From: Hofstenia miamia | Taxonomy: Eukaryota > Xenacoelomorpha > Acoela | Length of the DNA: 64,000 bases | Reading direction: 5' to 3' | NCBI GenBank assembly: GCA_004352715.1 | Contig: SCFE01000027.1 | Coordinates: 2,273,447-2,337,446 of the forward strand | In this document: one piece after another, positions 1 through 13,487 of the stretch | Numbering within the stretch: the stretch's first letter is position 1 | How the letters are laid out: each line of letters opens with the position of its first letter | Translations under genes and position numbers: made by a program | Notes under the pieces: model-generated | What the model was told of the DNA's origin: nothing | Databases searched by the model: none | Seen by the model: the letters and a program-made list of their open reading frames with translations, nothing else

Positions 1-148
1 CAGGCAGCTATATGCCAGATTCACATTAATTTACAAATCAACAAACCGCAACCTCACCGCAGAAAACGTATCCGCAACCGCACCGCACCGCACCGCACCG
101 CGGTTAACCGCGGACTCCGCGGATTAATCCGCACCTCGCTCATCTCTA
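1..148. repeat. CCGCA-pentamer MITE, right end only
   Basis: GC-rich island in AT-rich DNA. It holds about four tandem CCGCA units near 81-103, a GGTTAACCGCGG palindrome, and a second palindrome CCGCGGATTAATCCGC. Read on the minus strand the right edge starts TAGAGATGAGCG, which fits the loose YARNG start of hAT-type inverted repeats. The left end lies outside the window, so neither target duplication nor full length can be tested. Two further pentamer-bearing elements occur at 28945-29261 and 31308-31686. Confidence 0.4.
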
Positions 149-149
149 G

Positions 150-1873
150 TCGTCATTTACTTGATGTGCTTTTAGGTTAGGTGTAAGAATAGGGAGTTTT
201 ATTTGTTATAGCTTTCCTATCGTTCGTTACTCAATTATTTTTATTAGTAATATTTTTAGGTTAACCCTCACGAGAAAGGCAATGTTTATTAGATCTCATT
301 TTTCTTGGTTGTTCAAACAACTGCCTAGTAGTAAATTATCTGACTTTGGACTAAGTTACAAAATTGATTTATTGCTGACCACATTGATTGTTCACATGTA
401 TAAAGGGCTACTTTTATATCTTTATTATTACATGTAGGGAAAGATAAAAAGCTAAAGCACCACAGTTGCGTTACTGCTTTCTTATATTTTAACCGCAACA
501 ATAACAAGAACATCAATGCACTAAATTATTAACACAATACACACGCATGTTTTCTGAGACAACATTCCACGCACTGAGTCAACCAGTGGTATTTCCTTCG
601 ATGTTGTCCAAGTGAAGCTGGATTAATTCGCAAAGACCAAGTATCCTCTAATGCATTGTTTCAGGTCGGGTTGATACCCTGTGCACCATCTATCACTCTC
701 GATCTAAATTGACAGTTGTTACTTGAGGCATTAAGTGTAGCTAATGCCCTATTAATTAAGTTATACAGTTAATAATTACATGGAAATTGTTTTGGAGTCT
801 GTCATTGTCATACATTGAATACCAAATGAAACGGAATTATGTTAAGCAAATCCTAATTTAAGTTAAATTTAATGTTGGCAAGATTCTACAATTAGAAATG
901 ATTGTGACCCTAACATTTTAATAAAAAAATCTTTCTACCTCTTTGTAAACCTTGAACTATATGTGTAAGCAACTTTTATTCTGAACAAATAAAGTGATAA
1001 ATCCTATGAAGTTAAACTAAGCAAATCTAAGCCACTATTTTACAATTTGTATTCAGAAACATTAAAATATCATACATTCTAACAGGCAGAGCCGAATTTT
1101 TAGTTCAACATTGCAACATTGTCAAATGCTATTTCAGGCATGTTTTCAGCCCAGGGTGGGATTAGTACCAATGCAGAGCAGGTGATAATGGATTAATAGA
1201 CTAGCAATTTTATTTAATGTGCAACAACTTATTCCCTCAATTACCCTATTACAAATAAAAACATTGCACTAATAATTATAGAGTGATCAAGAGCTCCCAG
1301 TATTACAAGTGGCAATATCATAATTATTTGACATTAACTAAATATGTAATTAATTGAGTGAATATAAGTGACCACTCTTCTCCTGTTTGATCATCAGTGA
1401 TACAAGCATCTTTAGACTGGGTTGTAACTAATCAGTCATTAATTTAACATCATTAATGTCTATAAAACTTAAGTTCAGTTCATGTAGTCGAGTGAAAGCA
1501 AGCTCATCATTGAACTACTAATATAGTAATTAATAACAGTTCAATTGTTTGTAACAGAGCTTGTGAACTAAATAATAAAACGTCATGAAGCTAAGAAATC
1601 TCATCATTGATATTAATTTGCACCATCCACTTATTCACCACCACCTTTGCCAATCTAGGCTTTAGCTAACTACAAGCATGTTACAAAATCCCCAATAATT
1701 AACATAATAAAGAATAGAGAACTGAACTCTAATAAAAGTGTATTGTTAATGACTTTTCTTTTGACATAGTTATTTGCTATAATTATATACAGGTATACTA
1801 AAATCACTAGAATCACTTAAAGGTCTTACTTGTAAATTTTTCTTTTAATCACATAAATTATCACCAGTGTATT
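150..1873. other. gene-free AT-rich spacer
   Basis: Both strands carry only short open frames without recognisable domains. No repeat or RNA gene was seen. Confidence 0.6.
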
Positions 1874-4195
1874 TTGGAATCATTTGTTGTCTTTTGGAAA
1901 TGTCTCTATATCCATATGCACTATTTTGTTTGTGGATGTTGCAATTATTTTCTCAAGTGCTTTGTTGATTATATCTTCTACCAATCTGTGTATGCCAGTT
2001 GTTATGAATTTTGTGTTGAATTTCATCTCTCACTGGTTTATGCCCAGGTGACTTTTTCATGTATTTTCCTCACAAGGTCTCTTGTAATATTTGGGTATTG
2101 CTATCCTTAGATTCTGGCCTTCTGTGTGTAGTAATCCTCTGTTGTTAATATTTCACCCCTACCTTCTGAAATGGGAATTCACATCCTTGCCAATGAGTAT
2201 TTTGGGGTTGATCACCTTTTGTCTTATTTCCTTCAGTATATTGCATTGATGTTGTTTCTGTATGATCTTGCCTTCTGATATTTATTCCTTAATCATTATC
2301 AGCAATATTGGGTGCCCTTTCCTGTCAACATTGATTCATACTTGTTTTGAGGAGGAATTCAAAATTAGTCCTTCCCCCATCTTCTTTTGGGGCGTCTGGT
2401 AGTGCTGTCCAGAAGTCGGCATTCATGTGTAGGGTACCCTTCCAATGTTCTATTGTGAATTTGTACTTGCTCAAGAATTCAATCCAATGTGATACCATGG
2501 AAGATATATCCTCTGTGAATTTCTTTAGGAACGATAGCCCCATGTTATCAGTCTGTACTCTAAATTCTTTTCCAATCAAGAAATGTCTAAACTTTTTAAT
2601 TCTCTACATTAGCACCGCATTTTTAGTTTTGACTAGCTATAGTTCTTCTCTGGCTCCATTGGCTTTCTGCTGAACCATTTGGACGGGTTCCTCTCTTTGT
2701 TTCTTTATTTTTGCGAAACAGGCCTCTATCACTACTTTGCTAGTCTCACAGTCCAATATGAATTGTTTGGAATAGTCTGGAGTGTTGAGTGATCGTATTT
2801 TTGCAAGTTCCTTTTAACAGTGTGTTCTTTAATAATAAATTTGTCATTTGTTCTGGCACTCCCTGTACTGACAGTTATATGGGTTCATTTGTTGTTGTAA
2901 TGATATCTTGGGTTTCTCCTATGGCTTTTAACACACTTATCTCCCAAAAGTTGGATATTCGTGCATGCCTCTTTAAAATGTTTCTTATCTGATTTTTTCG
3001 TCTCTCTGCTAAGTGTTGTAATCTTCATCATCTATTGTTGGTATTTTTTCTCGTTCATTTTCGTCATCTAGCATTACCAGATCTATGCTTTTCATTGTAT
3101 TCCTACCTTCCACTCTCATTACTAAGGCAACTAAAAGTCATAAAAGTTATATTTTTTTCTGTTGGTCTATTTTGCAGTCTGTTTAAAATTAGTTGTTTTT
3201 CAGTGTTGGGGTGCAGTTAAATAAGAAGTTATAAAGTCATAAAAATTCATATTTTTGTTTTTTGAAAAATACAATAATATTTGTTGCTGAAATGTCATAA
3301 AAGTTATATTTTGGCATAATTTTATTAAATTAAGAAAAAAACTTAAAAATGATTGCTGGATTGTGACTACTTTAAATCATTTGAAAAAAATTAAAGAAAC
3401 TATATGCATTATTGTTTCATGGATTTTGCAAAGCACACGTGTTGCAGAACACGTTGACAATGTAATTGCTTCAATTAAGGCTGCTATCATAAAATATCAA
3501 AGTTGAAATTCCACCAGATGAACATTTAATCGGAATTGTATGCCAAGCTAAAAAATGTCAAGCAACATCAACCACAATAATATTTGGAAATTTATATAAT
3601 GTTATTGAAATTTAGTGAAGCAGTTGCTTTAAAAAAATGACTTATTTTTATGTAAGAGTTTTTGTATTTGTTTTATATTTTGCTCTTAGTAATAGAAAAC
3701 GTTTTATATTGCTTATATGGATCATTTTGTAAAATTCATGGTCCTATTTTAGGGCATATTTTACTAAATTCTGTCATATTTTGTAATAAAAATAAGGTCA
3801 TATTTTGTTTTTTTAAGACATATTATCAGACATTACTGTTCTGAATATTGTTATCTTTTCTCATTCCAGACTTACAATCCTGTTTATGCAGTTCAGGATT
3901 GGTATTCTGCCTATTCAAGTATTTACAACACAATGGACTTGTGGGTATCATCACTCTTTTCATGTTTATCCCAACCTGATGTTGTTTTTATCTGTCTATT
4001 CTGTCTCGATTACATGATACCTCCATTTGTTTGGGATTAGGAATACCTTTCCTTTCAGTTTGAAATAGACTGCTCTTTCTGGTTCAATGTCATTCAAATT
4101 TTATAACATTTCTTCCTGGACATTGATGGTCTGTTTTTGGATGTCGATTATACAGTTGTAGTTCTTTAGAAAGTCACTTCCAACTATTACTAATA
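1874..4195 (-). pseudogene. decayed Ty3/gypsy-type retrotransposon pol
   Basis: Minus-strand fragments follow pol order. At 4195-4080 a retropepsin C-terminal segment reads GSDFLKNYNCIIDI. At about 2880-2325 the end of the reverse transcriptase (TPDYSKQFILD-like) runs into the RNase H region, with FRVQTDNMGLSFLKKF and IEHWKGTLHMNADFWTALPD, the latter matching the usual 'IEH-x-G-x-NxxADxLSR' stretch. At about 2140-1880 an integrase-start segment contains NLRIAIPK. Many stops and frame changes separate the pieces, and 2.9-4.0 kb is AT-rich DNA with no visible RT core, so it is inactive. LTRs were not found. The family is inferred from motif order only. Confidence 0.65.
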
Positions 4196-4199
4196 AATT

Positions 4200-6195
4200 A
4201 TATCTGATAATGAATATTTAAGATTCTTAATGAAAATTTAAACCGATTTTTAGCTTTGATGGCACCCAAGCACTTCTTCATAACTGTTTGTATTTCCAAC
4301 AAATTGCATTTTACACAACAACTTCCTGAGATTTAGGTTGAAAATGAAACAGACTCATATTACCTAAACGTGTAGACAACAAGAGGCCATCCATCTCTGA
4401 CGTCTTTAAGCCTGTTATCAAATTACGTAAACAAATTTTAACCTTAATTAAAATACTTTCATATAGATATATAGAAAAAGTTGATTGAAACATTGGTAAA
4501 ACATATTAGTTTGTATTTCTGTCTATGTAACTTAGGCAAATGCGCTTGATGGTCTTATTATTCACCTATATTATAGTTTCAGTACTGCTCACTTCATTTT
4601 ATAAATAGAGAATCAAGATATCACATGCTTTCATCTGAAACTTTCAATGGGTCTTTTAAAAAACGCAATTTTTAGCTAAAAATTAATACCAGTAGATTTG
4701 ATTATCAATTAAATTAAAAAAATTCTATTGTCAAATTCAAATGCACAATAATATTTAAATTAAAATTTTGACTATTTTCCATTTTTTTTAATACAATGTA
4801 AATTTAAGTAAATGTTCTTAAAAACTTTTATTTATAGATACACAATCGTTTTCTACACATACCAACAAAAATTTGGAATTATTTAAATAATAAAGTTAGA
4901 ATAAAAATACAAAATTTTCAGAAGCAAGGGGTGAACACAGACAATGTAAACTTAATAACAATAATATAATACAAACAAATTTATGTTAGATGAACGACAA
5001 ATAAAGTTGATAAAATATCAATTATTGGAAGCAATTTATAAACATATAGCCTTTCCCAATCAATACATGAAAATTTATGTCAATAAATTGTTGGTGAATG
5101 GGAATCACTCAACTTAATGATGTTATTTCTGTTTGATGTCTACTATTTTCGGAAATAAACTTTAATACACAGTCAATCTGGAGCCATTTACGGGATAATT
5201 GCAAATAATGAGAGAATTGCAAATCTGAACACAGAGGGCATTATTTAAATTTAGGGCACACATTAACATGTTCACTTGAAGTATCATTAAATATTTACGC
5301 AGTAGTAAGAATATAGACTACATTTAGATTAATATTTTTTCCAAAAGGAGCATTGGCGTAACCAATGGATGCATGGAAATTCACCCGCGGAACAAATCCT
5401 AGAAAAATGATATAAAATGTTACATACTTATATTTTTTGATTTTAACATTATATATATATATAATTATTAGACTATTTGCTTATTATTTAAAGTTCAAGT
5501 AAAGTACTAAATGATAATTATGACTAACAGACTAACATAAATGAAATTTCATTAAGTTTATATTTATTTGCTGGCCCTGGGCCCACAGTATCAATAAAAT
5601 ATTGGTAACAAATTAGTTTAATGTCTATAAAAGAGGTCTTAGCAAGTCTTTGGTGAAAATCAGTGTCATACCTTCATCGAGGGTCAGGAGGTCAAATGTA
5701 AAATAAGAAAAATATGAAATTTCATTTTGTGCTTTAATTTGAATACAGTAAGAAAATAATAATTAAATAAGCAATATAGAAATGTCCAAAAAGCACCTCC
5801 TTAGGATGGGGCAAAGGGGTTGTGTGATGTGAAAATTTTTATTATTTTTTTCTTTCACATTTTTTTAGAAAATCTTTATTCTAAATTTTTGTTTGTTTTG
5901 CAATAAATTTTACTTTATTGTAATATTTAAGCACTATTTTAATATGTCTTCAACGTTTTTGAGTAATTTTATTTTGACATAGATGAAGACAAGAACTAAT
6001 ATGACTGCAATTAGTGGAAAATCAGTGTAAGGTTTGTGAAAAATCCACAATGCATTTCTTATGTCAAGCACATTGTCCACCAGTAGAGTAGATGATTGTT
6101 TATGCAGATGCTTACGAAAAAGTTCGACGTCAAATTTTAAGCACATTTAATCTGATGATTTTGTAAAATATAAATGCTTTTCCTTCCAGTGAAAA
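4200..6195. other. gene-free AT-rich spacer
   Basis: Only short open frames and homopolymer or TA-rich stretches are present; a short (TA)n lies near 5450-5462. No domain was recognised on either strand. Confidence 0.55.
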
Positions 6196-6288
6196 GGATT
6201 TGTAGCTTCGAATACTTTCCTCGTTAACTTATTTTTTTGCTTGGATTTGTAGCTTCGAATACTTTCCTCGTTAACTTATTTTTTTGCT
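6196..6288. repeat. 47-bp perfect tandem duplication
   Basis: Two adjacent copies begin GGATTTGTAGCTTCGAATAC at 6196 and 6243 and run to TTTTTTTGCT. No mismatch was seen across 46 bases. It carries no coding sequence. It is either a recent slippage product or an assembly echo. Confidence 0.9.
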
Positions 6289-6464
6289 GAATCAGATCAG
6301 ACTTCTTTGCAGCAGCTTAAATTATCATTTATTCCTGAACATGCCTCGCAATTAAAGTTGTAGAATCGCTTATAGCAGTGAAAATGCACTGCACAATAAC
6401 ATATTTTAGCAATATTTAACTTAGTACATAGTTATGTAGTTCCTAAATATATCAATAATAAATA

Positions 6465-6467
<3 letters not shown>

Positions 6468-6508
<41 letters not shown>

Positions 6509-6602
6509 GTANNNNNNNNNNNNNNNNNNNNNNNNNNNNNNNNNNNNNNNNNNNNNNNNNNNNNNNNNNNNNNNNNNNNNNNNNNNTATATATATATATA
6601 TA
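6468..6602. repeat. (TA)n microsatellite with 75-base assembly gap
   Basis: TA dinucleotide tract on both sides of an N run at 6512-6586. Similar unclosed TA tracts recur at 46531, 52956 and 57898, which shows that TA arrays are what broke this assembly. Confidence 0.95.
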
Positions 6603-6893
6603 TGTAAGTTCTTTAAAAGAACTTCATTCTTTATTATTTCATATATAGTCTTATGAATAAATGTCAGAAAATGACTTGGAATTTCTTCCTATATCTATTA
6701 TGCAATTACTCTTCATGCAATTGGCTAAAACATTTCAAGTGTTTGAGAATTGTGTGTTAAGATGCTGTACAAATGATAGATTTGGCACAAACAACTTTCA
6801 ACGTGATTTAGTGATTAATTTCGTAGCATCTATCTGCTATCAAAAGTAATGCTACTCTTATTTTATGTAAGTTAAGTTTCTAATGGTGCATTA

Positions 6894-6898
<5 letters not shown>

Positions 6899-6928
<30 letters not shown>
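6899..6928. repeat. (TA)n microsatellite
   Basis: Uninterrupted TA tract about 70 bases upstream of the acid phosphatase start codon, in what should be promoter or 5' UTR. Confidence 0.9.
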
Positions 6929-6930
<2 letters not shown>

Positions 6931-7001
6931 CTCATTTTGAGTTGATTTGAAAGGAAAAATATCCGTAGGTACTAGTAAGTGGCCACAACAGGTAGTTTTT
7001 C

Positions 7002-10000
7002 ATGATGGAGTCTTCAAAATTCATGTTATTTTTGGAAATTCTCTATGCACTCAAAAGTGAGTTTTTCTTCCCGAACTAGGAAAAATTGAATTCTGTTTGC
7101 TCAGAGAGGTCAAGGTAGAGTACAAATACAATAGAACAATGGGTTTAAACAATTGCTATTGTTAGGTTTCTGTAAAAGACAAAATCATAACATTAATTGC
7201 TGTCACAGTGACCTTTGACAAAACTATTGTTGCAGAAAAACACCAACATGAAGCATAATGAAATTAACGTAGTGCAACTCAGCAGTAAAAAATATGAAAA
7301 TTCACCAAAAATTGAGGCAGTGGAAGTTCTGCAAATAAAGTTATGCGCAAAAATCTTCCAGCATGGATGAATCCACCCCCCTGGTATAAATAGGGTTAAA
7401 TTTACATGTAATTGAAAAAACTTTTTAAAAAAAAAGTGAATGAATTCATGCCATTGGTTCTAGCACACATATCATTTTTCAAAGTTCTTGTAGATTGTGT
7501 TTGTGTAAATATTCACATAAATATTGTCATATCAGTAAAATGTAAAGATCAGTAACCAGTTTTTCTAATAATTGTAATTTGTGAAGTTATATCCTAAAAT
7601 ATTTATGGAATACGATGCATTGAGTCATTTCTTTTAGATTTGTTTCATTGCAGTAAATAGCGAACGGAAATTAATAAATATTCACATTGTTGGAAGACAT
7701 GGAGACAGAACTCCACTCAAGTCATTTCCAAATGATCCGTATAAACATGTTTGGAAGGAAGAAGGTGGACTTGGAGTGTTGACTGAAAGAGGGAAAACTA
7801 GAATGTTAAAGTCTGGTGAAGAACTCAACTCGTATTATGCAGAAATTTCTACAAATTTGTTTAACATAAGCAATTCTTTCATTACTTCTTCTAATACAAA
7901 CAGAACAGTCGAATCTGCAAAGTTATTTGTGAGTAGAATGTATAAAATTCAAACGTTAAAAGATGTTCATGTGCATCTTGTTAATCCTGATGCATTAAGA
8001 GCATTTGATAAACAGAACTGCCCAGAATTTTATCGTATAACAAAAGCAATTCAAAGAATTTCATATTTTGAAAAGCAACTTAATCCTTTCAGAAAATTAC
8101 AGCAATACATTCAAATTATAACCGGTATGCTTTGCTTTTCTTAAAAATTTAAATTGAATATGCGTATTCAAGCCTTGCGTTATGCATAACTTAGTATGTT
8201 AATTTAGGCGATCGTAGTGATGACGACCTTAACTCTCTTAGCTTCCTTGCGGACTACTTATTTGTTGTGAAAGAATTCCATCTGCCGTTACCCCAATATT
8301 TTACATCAAATATATTCGAAAATCTCAAAAACTTGCACAACATCTTTATGGAACTCTTTACATTTACTGACGTTCAAAATAAATTCCTCAGTGGCTATGT
8401 CTTACATTCAATCAAAAATTTATTTCAGAAATCGGTATTTTTTGAACCTGTATGTTATTATAATGCAACATTATTAAACTATTTGTAACGCGTTTAGGAT
8501 ATTTCTCCCACAAAATGTATAAGCAAATACACATAATATACAAAAATTTGCATTGCTAAGCGATCCTACATAGTCCGAAATCATCATTCAATTGTGTTCT
8601 TCATACTAATATAATCTTTTTTGTTCGAAATTGAATTTCTTATTTTGCCCTTGCATTTCAATATTAACCTATTTAGCAAACAAATCCAAAATCATTTTGA
8701 CAATTCTACAAAATAAACCATTTTTTTCTACATAAAGAAACACTTTAAGACATATACTGCGCTCCTTACATAACAATCTTTGTAAATATTTTGGATTAAC
8801 AGATCACGGTGAATCATAACGGACGAAAAAATTCAAAAAATATATCATCGCCGGAATAAAGCTTTTTTTTAGTTTTAGGATGTCTCCACATTACAAAAAT
8901 GCAAAAAGGAAAAAAATTCAATGACCAGTTTTTTGTAATAGGCCATTTTTCAAAATTGCGATATGTCGATACATTTTACTGAGTCACACGCTTTCTACTC
9001 TACACAGAGGCTTCTAACTATCACAACTATACACAGGAATTGCAGAAATTGATTCAAAATTTGTCTTTGCTTTTTTTGGCTGTTAATATTTGGATTATTG
9101 GTTCGTAAATAGTATGATATGGATAATTTATGAAAATTTATATTCAAGAATAAAAAAATGACGTTCATATCGAAATATCGTTATGATATTGTTTGTATAA
9201 TATATGTTTATATAGACGATGTTGAGCCTTCTTGTTGCCTTAACTATTTATTGGATTTAAAGTCTAAATTGACAAGTATCACTTTATAAGGTCAATTAAC
9301 AGTAGCCTAGCTGTATCGGTGTAGATGATGCCTCTGACTGATGCCTAGGTTCAAAAACGATTATCGATCTATTCCTCCAAGAAAGTTTACTTAGCTAGTC
9401 TTTCAATTTGTATTTATAAGTAGAGGCGCGCCTACTCTATAACTCAATAATGCTTCAATATTACTTAGAGTTTTCTTTGTAATCTTAATTACTTGTACAA
9501 TTTTCCATCTAATAAAAAAACTATGTTTTTGTATACTAAAAATCTCATTACAAACATTGAATGAATATAAGAATAACATTAACGCAGTAGTCTACAATTA
9601 TGAAATACATGAAAATCAAAGATGCTGGCTGTTATATCGTCGTACCGAGGCCAGTAAGCGACTTCGGTAGAATGGATGATCAGTCGAATTCACTCGGAAT
9701 TGTTCCCCAGATAAAAAATCATGTTGAATGCTTTCACTAGTTTGCTCACTGAACGCTGCAAGTCCACTGCTCTTCATGTCACAAAAATCAGAAACGTAAA
9801 AAATATTGCGTGGATTTTTGAGGTGATAGGAGCATTTTCCAAATGAAGATAGCTTCTCATGAAGCTTTGTATGTGTTTTTTGTAATCTTGTGTTTCAACA
9901 AAAGGTAAACAATTCAATGGACCGATTGATTGTAAAATATCAACATTAGTCAATAGCTTCTTCGTAGCATTTCCAGAAAACGTACCACCATGTCACTGCT

Positions 10001-13000
10001 CTTTTTGAACGTGCAACATTTTCAGCCATTTGTCACTTTCAGGCCAAACTGAAGTCATAGTATTAAATACGGACAGAAACGCACCAGTCATCAGATGGAG
10101 CTCCGGTGGAGGGATTATCTCAAGAACCAGTGTTCCATAGATATAACCCTTGATAACGGACGGGTGTATCACATTACCATGCTTTTTGGCAACTTTTTTA
10201 TCTCCACCAGAACTATAAAATGACCAAAACTTTAATCGTAAGTCTCCAAATGTTCTGCTTTCTCCTCGTTCACTCAGGTGTCACTGTTGCACCAAGCGCG
10301 CGGATGAACGCTTCCGTGCGCCATTAATCCTGTAAGAATATTAGAGTTTCATATCGGTTGCGATGGTAAATGGCATGTCAATCTTGTTAACACCAACAGT
10401 CGTCCAAATGTTGATAATGTTCATATAACATTCCGGAACATCAGGGACAGTACCAATTATGAATGCACGTTTCACTCCAGAATCAGCAAATCGACTTTTC
10501 GAGATCGACGAAGGATCAAACAAAGAAAGGCTCACTTTTACAAAGCCTCCATCACCGTCGATGCCAATTCGAACATGACTAGAAATATCATCTAATTGTC
10601 TTGTCTCTCTGATATAATCAATCAGGGGGCTTTAAATCACTGCAATAAATAAAGGGTCTTGTGATTTTTTCGTGATTCAACGTTGATGTAATAAACGTAG
10701 ACTTTTTGACTTCAAAAAAGTCATCAAGTTTGTGGTTTTTTTCATACAACTTGTCTTTCAAATATGGTTCAACAGCATGTCTAGACTTCGTTGTCTTTCG
10801 TATATTTTTTTTAAAATTATGACAATTAGCATATTGGTTGAAATTTTTTATAATTTTTTGTAATTATGTTTTTTATTTTTTAAATAGATTTTTAATATTG
10901 TTAGTTTTTATTGATTTTTATATAGATTTTCTGATTTTATTAACTTATATTTTTTTACTAAAATTTTTTATTTGGATTTACCTTATTGTATTGAGATGCT
11001 ATAATTAAGTAAATCATATCGGGTCAAATGATTCTTTGCATACATAAAATGTATAGAAAATCTAAAACTGAATTATAGACAGTCTTAGTACAAAGTGATG
11101 AAATATACTTAAAATTGTAAGAGCAAACCATACCTATTCTGCACGTACACAGATTGGTACAAAGATGTTGAGAAGTCACTTTTTACAAATCATATTTACA
11201 GTGATTGAAGCAGTTAAATCTATATGTTAGAATCAACTATACAAAAGGAAATATAAAATTTTGCAAGCACTATAAATCTATATTTATTAATTTTACGTAT
11301 CATTGTTTATTAAGTAATTTTTCTTTGTTTACATCTTTAATAAAAACTTGTTCACCAATTTTATAATGTTTTGATCTTAGTAGTATTTTTAATATTTTCT
11401 TCCTTAATTTCATGGTGATGTAGGTATATTTCAGAATGTTCCTCTTATGTGTTCTTTCATCCTTGTTCTCAGGTGTCTCTTAGCTTCCCCAATAATCATT
11501 ACATTCTAATTTCTAAGGGATAAGATCTGTGTTGTTGAAGATGTTCTTTGTTGCATATTATGTTAATATTGGGACTAATATTAAATTGGTTTTCAATGTT
11601 TTGATTCTTTTTTTTTAAAAATTTAGCTTGATAGCATAAATATGGAAGGCTTAAAAATTTTTGTCTGCTTCATGAAATTGTTCTTTGCTACTTTCTTTAA
11701 ACATATTGGTTGAATATTTTTAAATGAGTTTAATGGGATAGCCATAGTTTTTTCAGATGTTGCTCGATTAAATCGTGCTTTAACTGTGTTGTATTTGTGT
11801 GCAATTGGTGAAATATGGAATGTACAGGTCTAAATTTATTGGTTTTTAATGAAAACCTGTTTCATAGTTGTGTATTGTAGCATCTAATATGCTAATTTTG
11901 ATATTTTTACATTCCATTTTAAATTGGATTTCTGGTAGAATGTTCTTTAGATAATTCAAGAATGTTTTTGCATCACGTTTGTTGGTAAAAATTGAAATAT
12001 TTTATCTAAATATCGACATTAGCATTGAGAAGTAGATAAAGTTGCTTTTTTTATAAAACATTTTCTATAATGACGATTGTAATTGCTGAGATTTATTCTC
12101 CAAGTGCTACTTAGCCGATCCCAAGGCCATTCCAGTAATTTAGCATAAAGCTTCAAACCTAAATAGAAAACGGATGTTCATACAGCACGTATTTAACACA
12201 TTTAATAGTGTTTATGGTCAATTTCTATTTCCTCTTCTGGTATAAAATTAGTGGTGTGATGAAATGACATTTATTTTTTTTGAGAAAGTTCTCCACTTTT
12301 CAAAATTTTTTAAAGTTTTTTTGAAATTTTCTTGTTTGATAATTTTTTATAGTAAGGCTAGTTGAGGTTTCTTTTCTTGTAGAATCGCAGAATATTTCCT
12401 TCATTTTTTATACGTAGTTTGATGTACCTATAACTACTTTGCCAAGTGTGCAAACATGAATAGAATCATCAGAAGTGAGTGATTTTATTAAATTTATTTA
12501 GTTCTTTGCTTTTCTAGGATTTTGCTTCAAATTTTCATTATGATCTGAAAATCGATTTTATAATTGAGATAATAGAAAAAATGTTCAGAATTTTTTATTA
12601 TTAGTTCGTTATATTTAGGTCGATGGTACATATATATATATATATATATATGTATAAATCATGAAATTTATAGATGCTTATTTTGATCAAAATCCTGAAA
12701 AGATATCAACATATCTACAATATATTAGAGGATTAATTTCTTTAAGATTTTCAAATTTGCTATCAATTAGATCAATTGCAAAGTTACATATATTTTATGT
12801 AAATAAAATTCTCTTCCGAAGTTTTTGGAATTCACAAAAATAGACTAGTAAAATAAAATTCTCTGCAGAGATTTTATTGAATCCACAAAAATATTTGCAA
12901 ACGAAACAGTTTGTTTCAAAATTTTGTGGAATCTACAAAATTATTTGATAAATGAAGTAAAATTCTCTAGCGAATTTTTGTGAAATCCACAGAAAATATT

Positions 13001-13451
13001 AATAAGTGAAACAAAATAACATTCTGAAATTTTGTGGGATCCACAAAAATAATTTACAGAAAGGATTATCACTTTTAAATTTTAGTTTGCAAATGCTTAC
13101 CACAGTAAACAAATTGCTAAGTACAAAGATAAATCATAAAAAAATAAATTATATTTATTCATCATAGGACTGCATCTTCCTAAAAACTATAGTGACAATG
13201 CAAGCATTTGAATATAGTATACAAAATTTATACATTGTATAATATCAATATTCAAATTTGTTTCAAATTGAAGCATTTAGTAAAAAAATCCCTTAATCAC
13301 AGTCTATTGTTTTGAAAAAATGGCAAACAAAATTTGGAAGAAAACGTGAAGTCTGGTATACAATTGTATATATATATGCAAACTATCTGAGTTATAGCTT
13401 CCACAACGTCTCTGAAAAGAATTCTATTTCTCTAGTATATTTTTGTAGATT

Positions 13452-13487
<36 letters not shown>

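Noticed and set aside
12797-13055. CRISPR-like array
   Set aside because: Repeats are diverged and irregularly spaced, no cas genes, and the genome is animal.
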